Part shown: piece after piece, positions 8,759-17,019 of the stretch
Position numbering within the stretch: the first letter of the stretch is position 1
Layout of the letters: each line of letters starts with the position of its first letter
Assembly (NCBI RefSeq): GCF_013179735.1
Contig: NZ_JABMEG010000001.1
Span: 1,612,001-1,676,000, forward strand
Length of the DNA stretch: 64,000 nt
Source of the DNA: Permianibacter fluminis
GTDB lineage: Bacteria; Pseudomonadota; Gammaproteobacteria; Enterobacterales; Permianibacteraceae
Direction: 5' to 3'
The notes under the pieces: generated by a model
Seen by the model: only the letters and a program-made list of their open reading frames with translations
The model's database searches: none
Told to the model about the DNA's origin: nothing
Made by a program: the position numbers and the translations under genes

Positions 8759-9706
8759 CTAGCGCACGCACCACGAGCGCACATCCTGCTCACTGAGGAA
8801 AGATTCAGCTTCGGCGCCGTGCAGCATGGCCAGCGTCGATAGCGCGCCGGCTTCGATGCAGGTGTCGGCCAGTACCGTGACCGAGCGCGGTGCGTTGCGC
8901 ACCGGGTAGCCGGTTTTCGGGTTCAGGATATGGCCGTAACGCACGCCGTTTTCGACGAAGCTGCGGCGGGCATCGCCGCTGGTGGTCAGGGCGCCAGTCT
9001 GTAGTGGTAGATCGGTCAGCGCTTGTTGTAGTTTGTCCGGTTGTTCCAAACCCACATGCCAGGGTTCGCCGTTGGCGCGTGGGCCACGGGCGCGCAAATC
9101 GCCGCCGAAATTGACCAGCAGCGCGACATGGGTGTGGCCTGCCAATAAATCAAACACGCGGTCAACCGCATATTCCTTGCCGATGCCACCGAGATCAATC
9201 TCCATACCGGCGCGCAATTGCAGCTGCGGCCGTTGCCAGCGCACTTTTTGCCAGCCGACCTTGTCCAGCAGCGCCGTCACGGCGGCCTGGTCCGGGCGCG
9301 TGCCGCTGCCGTCAAACCGCCAGAGTTTGCGTAGCACGCCGGAGGAAATATCAAACAAACCATCGGACAGTTCGTACAGGGTCTGGGCGTAATCGAGCAG
9401 GTTGGCGAGCTCGTCGTCAACTGTGACTGGCTCACCGTTGGCGTTGTTGATTTGATAAATCAGATTGTCGTTGCGATAGCGGCTAAAGCGTTGTTCGATG
9501 CGCAGCGCTTCCTGCTCTGCCAACTGACCGCAGTGGCTCAGCAAGTGCTGATCGCTGCTGTCGAGCAGAATTTCGCAGGGACTGGCCATGGCGTTGAAGC
9601 GGGCGCTGCCCAGCTGTCGTGAGGATTGCAACTCAAGCTGCAACGTGGAGGCGGTGGCAGGTGGGCGCATGGGCGGGCAATCAAACGGTTTCGGCTGTGA
9701 CAACAT
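8759..9706 (-). CDS. apbE: FAD:protein FMN transferase (ApbE family)
   Basis: ApbE enzymes cleave FAD and attach FMN to Ser or Thr of target proteins with the consensus Dxx[ST]GA[ST]. This 315-residue protein shows AMASPCEI near residue 40, FSRYRNDN, DLGGIGKEYAVD, NFGGDLRARG and HILNPKTGYP, all typical of the family. Many ApbE proteins are exported; here I see no convincing signal peptide or lipobox, and no strong ribosome site before ATG 9706. A start at 9670 is possible. It lies 280 bases downstream of the DUF3570 gene on the same strand, which itself contains a flavinylation-like motif. Confidence 0.88.
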   Translation of the reverse strand: MLSQPKPFDCPPMRPPATASTLQLELQSSRQLGSARFNAMASPCEILLDSSDQHLLSHCGQLAEQEALRIEQRFSRYRNDNLIYQINNANGEPVTVDDELANLLDYAQTLYELSDGLFDISSGVLRKLWRFDGSGTRPDQAAVTALLDKVGWQKVRWQRPQLQLRAGMEIDLGGIGKEYAVDRVFDLLAGHTHVALLVNFGGDLRARGPRANGEPWHVGLEQPDKLQQALTDLPLQTGALTTSGDARRSFVENGVRYGHILNPKTGYPVRNAPRSVTVLADTCIEAGALSTLAMLHGAEAESFLSEQDVRSWCVR

Positions 9707-9986
9707 TGTGGCACTGAATGGCGGTTGCCGACAGTGTTGGCCGCCTGCCAGTACAGCTCAAATGATAGGTGAAGCTTGCGGTTCTACCGTCAACTGCGGT
9801 GACCCGCAGCGACTCTGTGTCGTTAACACACCGGCTTTTACGACGGGAGAGCAGAGGGAGAAGATAAACCACCCTCGTGCCGCTCCATAACACGAAACGA
9901 TGCGAGGGTGAGATTATTGGCAGGCTTGCTACGCGGTCATGATGACCACGGCGCAAATCTGCCGGTTCGACTTCAACAAGCCTTTG
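9707..9986. other. Spacer between DUF3570 gene and apbE
   Basis: No gene is supported. A 7-bp inverted repeat (ACCCTCG..CGAGGGT, about 9872-9909) with a long loop lies just past the DUF3570 stop and could slow transcription, but it lacks a T run. The 280-base gap means apbE may have its own promoter. Confidence 0.35.
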
Positions 9987-11345
9987 TTACCAGCGGAAAC
10001 CGTAACTCAACTGCACCCAGCTGGCGGTCATGTCGGCGAACGCGGGCTGGCCTGCCAGATCACTACCGGCCGGTGCGTTGTTGCTGACATTGCCGGTCTG
10101 CTTGTATGTCTCCACACGCAGCGACAGTTCGTTGTCGACGCCGAGCACCTTGCCGATTTTCAGGCCGATGGTGGTGGCATCAAAATCGGCCAGTCGCGGA
10201 TCGGCCGAAGCGTAGTCGATCAGTGCCGTTTGCGCGCTGCCGTCGGTGTCGATACCGGTCTGCAGATAGGCGCGGTAGAAATCGGCGGCGGTTTGTCGAT
10301 ACTGGCGCAGATGCGGCTCCAGATACCAGCCATTGCCCATTTCCCAGCGGTATTTGGCATCAATAGTATGCGAGCGGATGCCCCAGTCGTCGGTCATGTA
10401 GCGATACGACACATCAATGACATCTTCGCCGGGACTGTATTTGCCCTGAACAAAAAAACTGTCCTTGCTGCGGGTATCCGGTCGACTCTCATACCAGTAC
10501 AGGTACATGCCATTGGCATTGTTCGGGTCCGGATTGACGATCAGGTTGCCCTGGTCGGCAACGGTCAGCAGTTTGTACGGATCATTCTGATAACCGCTCG
10601 ACTGCGAGTGCGACAGATTGAACTGCATCAGGAAGTTGCGACTGAATACCTGGGTGTAGCCAATCAGAAAATCAGCCACTTGCTTGGTGTCGCTGCTGTC
10701 GCGATTGTCGGCGCTTTCGTCTTCCACTTCGCCTTCGGCATTTTGCACCGGCATGGCGGAAAAGGCCTGCGGCAAGCCGCCGACGGCATTGATTTGATCC
10801 AGCTCCAGATTGAGGCCGAACGACAGAGTCGACAGCTTGTGGTTGAAGTCGCGGGCGTAGTTGCCATCAATCGACAGCGATTTGAAATCGTATTCGCTGG
10901 AGACATTGGCGCCGACGCTGATGCGCGAGCTGTCCGACCACGGCTGTTGCCAGCCGCCGCGCAGTGCGACACGTTGATCGTGGAAGGAATCATCGAGTGG
11001 TGTCTCGCCAACGCCGGCGCTGTAACCGCCGTTGCCGGACGGGCCGGTAAACGTTTGCGGCCGGTTGGCGGCCATTGCGCCATTGGGCGAAGCGCCGGTC
11101 AGCGAGTCGACCACCAGCTTGAATGAGCTGATGTGCTCATCGCCCCAGTCCTTGCTCAGGTTGATCACCGGCTCGACGGCCTGCACCCGGCTGTCCGCTT
11201 CCGAATACAACAGCACGGCGGTATCGACTTGCCAGCTGTTGTCTTCCGCGGCGACGACGGCGGTAGTACCGAGCAGCGCGCTGGCTGCCAAGGCCAGTTT
11301 GTCGCGCAGCGGCTTGCTGTGTTTTGAACCACGCTTCAGTTGCAT
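9987..11345 (-). CDS. DUF3570 outer-membrane beta-barrel protein with flavinylation-like motif
   Basis: The 452-residue product has a signal peptide (LALAASALLGTTAVVAAED, cleavage near 33), alternating aromatic/polar beta strands and a C-terminal aromatic residue (YGFRW), typical of outer-membrane barrels. Residues 80-86 read DSLTGAS, matching the ApbE target consensus Dxx[ST]GA[ST]; Ser86 would be the acceptor. GGAGG lies 6 bases before the ATG, inside the 3' end of the DUF4266 gene, which it overlaps by 10 bases. The DUF3570/DUF4266 pairing is a known neighbourhood. That the barrel carries FMN is my inference from motif plus neighbouring apbE. Confidence 0.85.
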   Translation of the reverse strand: MQLKRGSKHSKPLRDKLALAASALLGTTAVVAAEDNSWQVDTAVLLYSEADSRVQAVEPVINLSKDWGDEHISSFKLVVDSLTGASPNGAMAANRPQTFTGPSGNGGYSAGVGETPLDDSFHDQRVALRGGWQQPWSDSSRISVGANVSSEYDFKSLSIDGNYARDFNHKLSTLSFGLNLELDQINAVGGLPQAFSAMPVQNAEGEVEDESADNRDSSDTKQVADFLIGYTQVFSRNFLMQFNLSHSQSSGYQNDPYKLLTVADQGNLIVNPDPNNANGMYLYWYESRPDTRSKDSFFVQGKYSPGEDVIDVSYRYMTDDWGIRSHTIDAKYRWEMGNGWYLEPHLRQYRQTAADFYRAYLQTGIDTDGSAQTALIDYASADPRLADFDATTIGLKIGKVLGVDNELSLRVETYKQTGNVSNNAPAGSDLAGQPAFADMTASWVQLSYGFRW

Positions 11346-11560
11346 CCGCAGCCTCCACCACCAAAGCCACGGCCACCACTGGACGCTTCTTTGCTGAAGT
11401 AAATGTGATCATCGAGCCCGGCTTCGAGCGGTGCAGAATCGAGTTGCATGGATTTCTTTGCCAGCAGATCCCGATCCCAGGGTTTGACATCAATGCTGCT
11501 GCAGCCGGCCAAGGTGGCGGCAGCCATTGCAGCGAGCACAAATTTAGCCACGGATTTCAT
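11336..11560 (-). CDS. DUF4266 lipoprotein with Gly/Cys-rich tail
   Basis: This 74-residue protein has a lipoprotein signal with lipobox LAGC (lipidated Cys at residue 20), then VKPWDRDLLAKKSM, the conserved DUF4266 segment. The tail from about residue 60 is GGRGFGGGGCGCN, ending in two Cys separated by Gly. A small outer-membrane lipoprotein with a free CGC pair, beside a thioredoxin, suggests a thiol or metal role, which is inference. GAGGA precedes the ATG by about 10 bases. The 3' end overlaps the DUF3570 start. Confidence 0.85.
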   Translation of the reverse strand: MKSVAKFVLAAMAAATLAGCSSIDVKPWDRDLLAKKSMQLDSAPLEAGLDDHIYFSKEASSGGRGFGGGGCGCN

Positions 11561-11587
11561 CAGCAGAAGTCCTCAAGTCGGGAAGGA

Positions 11588-12040
11588 TTACAGGCTCAAC
11601 GCCGCGCGGATGCGCTGCTCGTATTTGTCGACATTCTTCTCGAAGAAGCCGGCATGGGTCGTGATGGTGTGGCCTTGCTTGTCGATCAACACGCTCGACG
11701 GCATCGCCTCGACCCCGAAGCGGGTGGCGAGCGTGCCATCCGGATCAAATTCAACGGTAAACGGATGCGGCATCTCGGTCAGAAACCGATCGGCAAGCGC
11801 CTTTTCCTTGTCGACATTGACGGCCACCACAACGAATCCGTCTTTGCCATAGCGTTGCTGCATTTCGGCCAGCCACGGGAATGATTGCCGGCAGGGCTTG
11901 CACCACGACGCCCAGAAATCCAGATAGACCACCTTGCCCTGATAGGCCGACAGATCCAGCGCTGCGGCAGATTCACTCAGACCGAGGCCGGCACTGGCCA
12001 GCAGCAACAGCGACAGCAATTTATTTTTCAACACAGGCAC
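11588..12040 (-). CDS. Exported TlpA/ResA-like thioredoxin
   Basis: The 150-residue periplasmic thiol-disulfide oxidoreductase has a signal peptide (LLSLLLLASAGLGL, then SAAALD), the active site WCKPC near residues 46-50, the strand VVVAVNVD and the cis-Pro region AMPSSVLID. Reduced TlpA-like proteins usually act on a specific partner. The start is GTG at 12040 with GAGGTGG about 8 bases upstream. It opens the cluster, 27 bases ahead of the DUF4266 gene, so the CGC tail of that lipoprotein is a plausible substrate. Confidence 0.88.
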   Translation of the reverse strand: MPVLKNKLLSLLLLASAGLGLSESAAALDLSAYQGKVVYLDFWASWCKPCRQSFPWLAEMQQRYGKDGFVVVAVNVDKEKALADRFLTEMPHPFTVEFDPDGTLATRFGVEAMPSSVLIDKQGHTITTHAGFFEKNVDKYEQRIRAALSL

Positions 12041-12625
12041 GGCAGTCCACCTCGATATGTTCTCACGCTGGCACAGTAGGCAACTTGGCTTAACACGTTC
12101 TTAAGACCGCGCACCCGCTATGGCGAATTGCCAAGCAATACCGCTTTTTCCCTGTATCGGCGCCACTTTTGTCGTGCGGGGGAGGTAAAGGCAGACCGCC
12201 AGCTGCCGGCTATTGGCAAGCGGTTTGTGAAAACGTTCCCGGCGATCATCTTCATGGCGGTCGTGTTTGCTGACCGAATTGCCGCCGGCAATGGTCGATT
12301 CCTGCTGTCCGCACCAGCCTTGGACGACAGTCGCAGTCAATGCGTTACAGCAGAGATGCGGCAGCGAATATCTGGCAAACAACAGGCCCAGAACGCGAAC
12401 GCAGTCGGTGCAAGAAATGACGGTGAGAACGTGCTGGTGTCGCAATGCCGCGAGGCGTGGATCCCTGCTGCCGGGCCCTCAGTACTGGCCTGGTATGAAT
12501 AGACTAGACTCTCCATGCCGGCCTCACAGGTCTGCGATTGCAAAGCCGCGATGACATGACCGGCAGTGCATGAAGGGTATGGCGTGACCGGTAAGACAGG
12601 GTTGAAAAAGAAGGAGCGTGCATTG
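12041..12625. other. Divergent intergenic region
   Basis: These 585 bases separate the TlpA cluster from the NTF2-like gene. Open frames of 95-125 codons on both strands overlap each other, with no ribosome sites, no signal peptides and compositions unlike proteins. I see no RNA gene and no clear hairpin. It should hold two divergent promoters. Confidence 0.4.
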
Positions 12626-13177
12626 ATGAAAGCAAACCAGACTACCGGCCGTCACGTTCGGCGGCATGGTGCCGCCGTGTCGGTGTTGATGCTGACGACG
12701 TTACCGTTGTTCGGGCAGGCAGCCAACGCCAACGAGCAAGCGGTGCTGGCCGCTGTGCAAGGTTTTTTTGATGCGCTGGCCAGCCATGATGTGGCCGCTG
12801 CGGAAAAGGTGCTGATGCCGGATGCTCGGGCACAGTCCGTGCGCCGCAAGGATGGTGCCTTGCTGGTGCGTAACCGGGCGTTTCACGAGGATTTCGCCAG
12901 CTGGCCGACCCGCAAGGAACAGTTGCTGGAACGGATGTGGGCGCCACAGGTCAATATTCATGGCAGCATCGCCACAGTGTGGACCGCCTACGATTTTCAT
13001 ATCGACGGCAAATTCAGTCACTGCGGTGTCGATGCCTTTGATCTGGTGCAGCAAGGTGACGGCTGGAAGATCGTCAATGTGCTGTACACCGTCGAAACCG
13101 AGGCCTGTGCCGACAGCCCGCTTGGCAAACCGGCGCTACCGCAAAACGGTGGAGCGGAGAAACCGGCTGCACCGTAA
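12626..13177 (+). CDS. Exported NTF2/SnoaL-like protein
   Basis: The 183-residue product has a long signal peptide (RRHGAAVSVLMLTTLPLFGQAANA) and a single NTF2-like cone domain of about 120 residues: helix AVQGFFDALASHDVAAAEKVL, then strands with RVNIHG-like IATVWTAYDFHIDGK and GWKIVNVLYT. This family includes nuclear transport factor 2-like and DUF4440 proteins that bind small ligands; the role here is unknown. AAGGAG lies about 10 bases before ATG 12626; an upstream ATG at 12566 would place 20 charged residues before the signal peptide. Confidence 0.78.
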   Translation: MKANQTTGRHVRRHGAAVSVLMLTTLPLFGQAANANEQAVLAAVQGFFDALASHDVAAAEKVLMPDARAQSVRRKDGALLVRNRAFHEDFASWPTRKEQLLERMWAPQVNIHGSIATVWTAYDFHIDGKFSHCGVDAFDLVQQGDGWKIVNVLYTVETEACADSPLGKPALPQNGGAEKPAAP

Positions 13178-13312
13178 ACCGGTTACATCATCAACACCAT
13201 CAATTCACAAGATCATGACACCGGCCAAGTACGGGACGCAGGTTTCTGCCGTGCTGGTGCCGCATCTGTGTTGTAATCCGGCCACGGCTTGTCGCCGCAT
13301 TGGGAGCGCATC

Positions 13313-13414
13313 ATGAGCAAAGGTATGGACCAGAAGAAAGACACCAAAAAGAAGCCGCAGAAAACGGCTGATGAAAAGAGAGCCGCCAAGCGCGAGAAGA
13401 AAAACTCCCGCTAG
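13313..13414 (+). CDS. 33-residue Lys-rich basic protein
   Basis: The frame encodes MSKGMDQKKDTKKKPQKTAD followed by EKRAAKREKKNSR, about half Lys, Arg or Glu/Asp. Short proteins of this form (MSKG...KKETKKKP...EKRAAKREKK) occur widely in Gammaproteobacteria and are annotated as hypothetical, from memory. TGGGAGC lies 8 bases before the ATG. The protein is probably disordered and may bind nucleic acid. It stands alone between two larger genes. Confidence 0.7.
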   Translation: MSKGMDQKKDTKKKPQKTADEKRAAKREKKNSR

Positions 13415-13612
13415 GCCCTTGCGGCAACTGTGGTTCGGCATCCGCGCAGCTGGGCGCGGTGCCGGATTGCGGTAGAACTGCCTGGCTTTTGATTTCCCGC
13501 CAGCCGCTGTTGACTGCGAATCGCTGCATCTTGCCTCTTTTCACTGCTGGCAATTGCTGGTAAACCAGTTACTGCCGCAGTGCGGTTCGCGAGGCGTTTA
13601 GCAGGGGTTGCC

Positions 13613-15364
13613 ATGGCTGACACGTGGGATTTGCTGGTGCAGGGCGGATGGTTGTTTGATGGCACCGGTGCGGCGCCACGACAGGCCGATGTTGGCATCA
13701 CCAACGGCCGTATCGTTGCCATCAGTGAAGCGCCGTTGCCGGCAAGCAATGCGGCCCGGGTACTGCCGGCGCAAGGCCTGTGGGTCACGCCGGGCTTTAT
13801 CGATATTCACACCCACTACGACGCCGAACTGTTGCTGGCGCCCGGTCTGCACGAGTCGGTGCGTCATGGCGTGACCACCTGCTTTATCGGCAGTTGTTCG
13901 ATCAGCATGATCTATTGCGAGGCCGAAGACGCCTCCGACATCTTCACCCGGGTCGAGTCGATTCCGCGCGAATACGTGCTGCCGGTGTTGCAGCAAAAGA
14001 AGACTTGGCACGATGCCCAAGGCTATATCGATTACCTGAGTCAGTTACCGTTGGGGCCGAATATCGCCAGCTATATCGGTCATTCCGATTTGCGCACGGC
14101 GGTCATGGGACTGGCACGTGCTGTTGACCCCAGCGAGGCGCCGACCGAGCAGGAAATGCAGCAAATGGAACAGCTGCTCGATGACGGCATTGCCCGTGGT
14201 CTGCTCGGCATGTCTGGCATGACCAATCCCTGGGACAAGGTGGATGGTGATCGTTACCGTTCCTCGGCGCTGCCGTCGGTTTATGCGCGCTGGAGCGAAT
14301 ACCGGCGCCTGCATAAGTTGCTGCGCCAGCGTGGTGCCATCCTGCAATCGGCGCCCAATCTCAACAATCCGATCAACTCGGTCTTTTACCTGTTCACCTC
14401 GGCCAGTCTGGCATTGCGGCGCCGGCTGAAAACCACGCTGATCACCCTGATGGACGCCAAGGCCAAACCGGGGCTCGATCAGTTGATGTCTGCGGTGACG
14501 CAGCTGTTCAATCGCTGGCTGGGCGCGGCATTTCGCTGGCAGGCCTTGCCGCAACCGTTTCAGGTGTATGCCGACGGGATTGATTTCATCATCTTCGAAG
14601 AGTTTCCGGCCGGTGAAGTGGCGCTGCATCTGAAGCGCGATTTTGACCGCAACAAATTGTTCGCGAGCCCGGCCTACCGCGCCAAATTCAAAGCCGACTA
14701 CCGGCGCAAGTGGGGTGGCCGGGTCTGGCATCGTGATTTTGGCGATGCCCACGTCATCGGCTGTCCGGACTCATCGCTGGTTGGTAAAACCATCCGGCAG
14801 ATCGCCAACGAGCGCGGCGACCATGAGGTCAACACGTTTCTGGATTTGATCATCGACTACGGCCGCAGCTTGCGCTGGTCAACCCTGATCGCCAATCACA
14901 ATCCAGAGCGGGTCCGGATCAATCTGAACAAGGATTGCGCCATCATTGGTTTTTCCGATGCTGGCGCCCATCTGCGCAATATGGCGTTCTACAATTTTGG
15001 CCTGTGTCTGCTGCAAATGGCCGTGCAAGAGCGGCCGGTCATGTCGGCCGAGAAGGCCGTATGGCGGCTGACCGGTGAAATCGCCGACTGGTATGGCATT
15101 GATGCCGGCAAGATCGCGCTTGGCGCGCGCGCGGATCTGGTTCTGCTCGACCCGCAGGCGCTGAAGCACGCCTCGCTCGATGCCTATGCCGAAGCGCCCT
15201 TTGAAGAGCTGGGCGGTTTGCCGCGGGTGGTCAATCGCAGTGATGGCGTGGTCAAGGCGACAATTATCAACGGCCAGATCGCGTTCGAGCATGACCAACC
15301 GGCGCCGGAGCTCGGTTGGGTGCGCAAATTTGGCGAGTTCATCCGCCGTCGCCATGAGCCTTGA
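13613..15364 (+). CDS. Amidohydrolase of the N-acyl-D-amino-acid deacylase (D-aminoacylase) type
   Basis: This cytoplasmic protein of 583 residues has a metal-dependent amidohydrolase fold. The N-terminal beta-sandwich strand WDLLVQGGWLFDGTG leads to the metal motif GFIDIHTHYDAELL (about 60-73). The C-terminal region has SDAGAHLRN and IALGARADLVLLD. These match the D-aminoacylase/dihydropyrimidinase-like subgroup, but substrate is not determined by sequence; annotated relatives are N-acyl-D-amino-acid deacylases. ATG 13613 has AGGGG five bases upstream and starts directly at the family N-terminus (MADTWDLL). Confidence 0.82.
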   Translation: MADTWDLLVQGGWLFDGTGAAPRQADVGITNGRIVAISEAPLPASNAARVLPAQGLWVTPGFIDIHTHYDAELLLAPGLHESVRHGVTTCFIGSCSISMIYCEAEDASDIFTRVESIPREYVLPVLQQKKTWHDAQGYIDYLSQLPLGPNIASYIGHSDLRTAVMGLARAVDPSEAPTEQEMQQMEQLLDDGIARGLLGMSGMTNPWDKVDGDRYRSSALPSVYARWSEYRRLHKLLRQRGAILQSAPNLNNPINSVFYLFTSASLALRRRLKTTLITLMDAKAKPGLDQLMSAVTQLFNRWLGAAFRWQALPQPFQVYADGIDFIIFEEFPAGEVALHLKRDFDRNKLFASPAYRAKFKADYRRKWGGRVWHRDFGDAHVIGCPDSSLVGKTIRQIANERGDHEVNTFLDLIIDYGRSLRWSTLIANHNPERVRINLNKDCAIIGFSDAGAHLRNMAFYNFGLCLLQMAVQERPVMSAEKAVWRLTGEIADWYGIDAGKIALGARADLVLLDPQALKHASLDAYAEAPFEELGGLPRVVNRSDGVVKATIINGQIAFEHDQPAPELGWVRKFGEFIRRRHEP

Positions 15365-15561
15365 GCGCGCAGACAAACGATGACATCGGGAGCTATAGTT
15401 TTAGCGAACGTTTGTTTCAGACGACTCAGAAGTACATCCTGACGGTTTGTGAATCACCGTAACATGCCGCCCCGATAATTTGTCTCGACAGCCTTGTGCA
15501 TTACCAGAACGACATCACCAGGAAAGCATTACCAGAGAAGTATCACCAGGACGGCATCGAC

Positions 15562-16959
15562 ATGACCGCAACCGCACCGCAATCACATGGCAATTACGCC
15601 ACCGTCAACGCCAGCATTCGGCCCAAGGGCCGTTTGGAGCTGCTGTCGAAACTGGAAATCGACAAACTGCTCGATACCAGCCAGCGTGGCCTGCACACGG
15701 TATTTCGCAATTGCACGCTGGCCGTGCTGAGCAGCGGCAATGATCTGGATAGTGGCAAAGAGCTGCTTGAGCGTTATCCCAACTTCAATGTCCAGATCAT
15801 CCAGGAGGCGCGTGGCATCAAGCTGGAGATCAGCGGCGCGCCGGCTACGGCCTTCGTCGATGGTGAAATGATCCGTGGCATGCGCGAGCATGTATTCTCG
15901 GTGTTGCGCGATATCATTTATGTCAGCGACGAAATCGCCGAGAACCCGCGGTTTGATCTGGCCGCCAGCGCCGGCATCACCGATGCCGTGTTTCACATTC
16001 TGCGCAACGCCAAAGTGCTGCGGCCGGGCGCCGAGCCGAATCTGGCGGTGTGCTGGGGCGGCCACTCGATTTCGCGCGAGGAATATGACTACACCAAGCT
16101 GGTCGGCTATCAGCTCGGTTTGCGTGGCCTGAATATCTGCACTGGTTGTGGCCCCGGTGCGATGAAAGGGCCGATGAAAGGCGCCACCATCGGCCACTCC
16201 AAGCAGCGTATCAGTGGCGGTCAGTACATCGGCCTGACCGAGCCCGGCATTATTGCCGCCGAGGCCCCGAACCCCATCGTCAACAATCTGGTGATTTTGC
16301 CGGACATCGAAAAGCGTCTGGAAGCGTTTGTCCGGGTCGGTCACGCCATTGTGATTTTTCCCGGTGGCGCCGGCACGGCAGAAGAGATTCTGTATCTGCT
16401 CGGTGTCTTGTTGCATCCGGCCAATCAGGCGATGCCGTTCCCGCTGATTTTTACCGGGCCGGCATCAGCTGCCAGTTACTTCGAACGCGTGCATGAGTTC
16501 ATCGGCCACACGCTTGGTGCCGGGGCACAAAGCCGCTACCAAATCATCATCGATGATCCGGTCGCGGCAGCGCAGGCGGTGCAGGCTGGCATTGCTAAGG
16601 TGCGCGAGTTCCGGCGCAACAACAGCGATGCCTATTGCTTCAACTGGCTGCTGCAGATTGCGCCGGCCTTTCAGCAACCGTTTGTGCCGACCCACGCCAG
16701 CATGCGGGCGCTTGATTTGCACAGCGGGCAGCCGGCACACGAGCTGGCGGCCAATCTGCGACGGGCATTTTCCGGAGTCGTGACCGGCAACGTGAAAGAG
16801 CAGGGCGTGCGCGCCATTGAGCAACACGGACCGTATGAAATCAGTGGCGAGGCGGCGATCATGACGGCGATGGATGCGCTGCTGGCGCAGTTTGTCGCGC
16901 AGGGCCGAATGCGTTTGCCGGGCCGTGCTTACACGCCTTGTTACCGGATTGTGTGCTGA
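15562..16959 (+). CDS. ppnN: Pyrimidine/purine nucleotide 5'-monophosphate nucleosidase PpnN
   Basis: PpnN (YgdH) hydrolyses nucleoside monophosphates to free base and ribose 5-phosphate and in E. coli is stimulated by (p)ppGpp. The 465-residue product has the three expected parts: an N-terminal DUF4478 domain, a central LOG/lysine-decarboxylase-like domain with CTGCGPGAMKGPMKGA and the PGGAGTAEE motif near residue 270, and a C-terminal DUF3412 domain. E. coli PpnN has 454 residues. ATG 15562 gives MTATAPQ; an upstream ATG at 15496 adds 22 residues of weak composition. It stands as a single gene. Confidence 0.9.
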   Translation: MTATAPQSHGNYATVNASIRPKGRLELLSKLEIDKLLDTSQRGLHTVFRNCTLAVLSSGNDLDSGKELLERYPNFNVQIIQEARGIKLEISGAPATAFVDGEMIRGMREHVFSVLRDIIYVSDEIAENPRFDLAASAGITDAVFHILRNAKVLRPGAEPNLAVCWGGHSISREEYDYTKLVGYQLGLRGLNICTGCGPGAMKGPMKGATIGHSKQRISGGQYIGLTEPGIIAAEAPNPIVNNLVILPDIEKRLEAFVRVGHAIVIFPGGAGTAEEILYLLGVLLHPANQAMPFPLIFTGPASAASYFERVHEFIGHTLGAGAQSRYQIIIDDPVAAAQAVQAGIAKVREFRRNNSDAYCFNWLLQIAPAFQQPFVPTHASMRALDLHSGQPAHELAANLRRAFSGVVTGNVKEQGVRAIEQHGPYEISGEAAIMTAMDALLAQFVAQGRMRLPGRAYTPCYRIVC

Positions 16960-17019
16960 GCCGATTCCGGCTGGGCAATACTCGCCGTCCACATCCGCTG
17001 TGCTGACCTGGAGGGGTTC

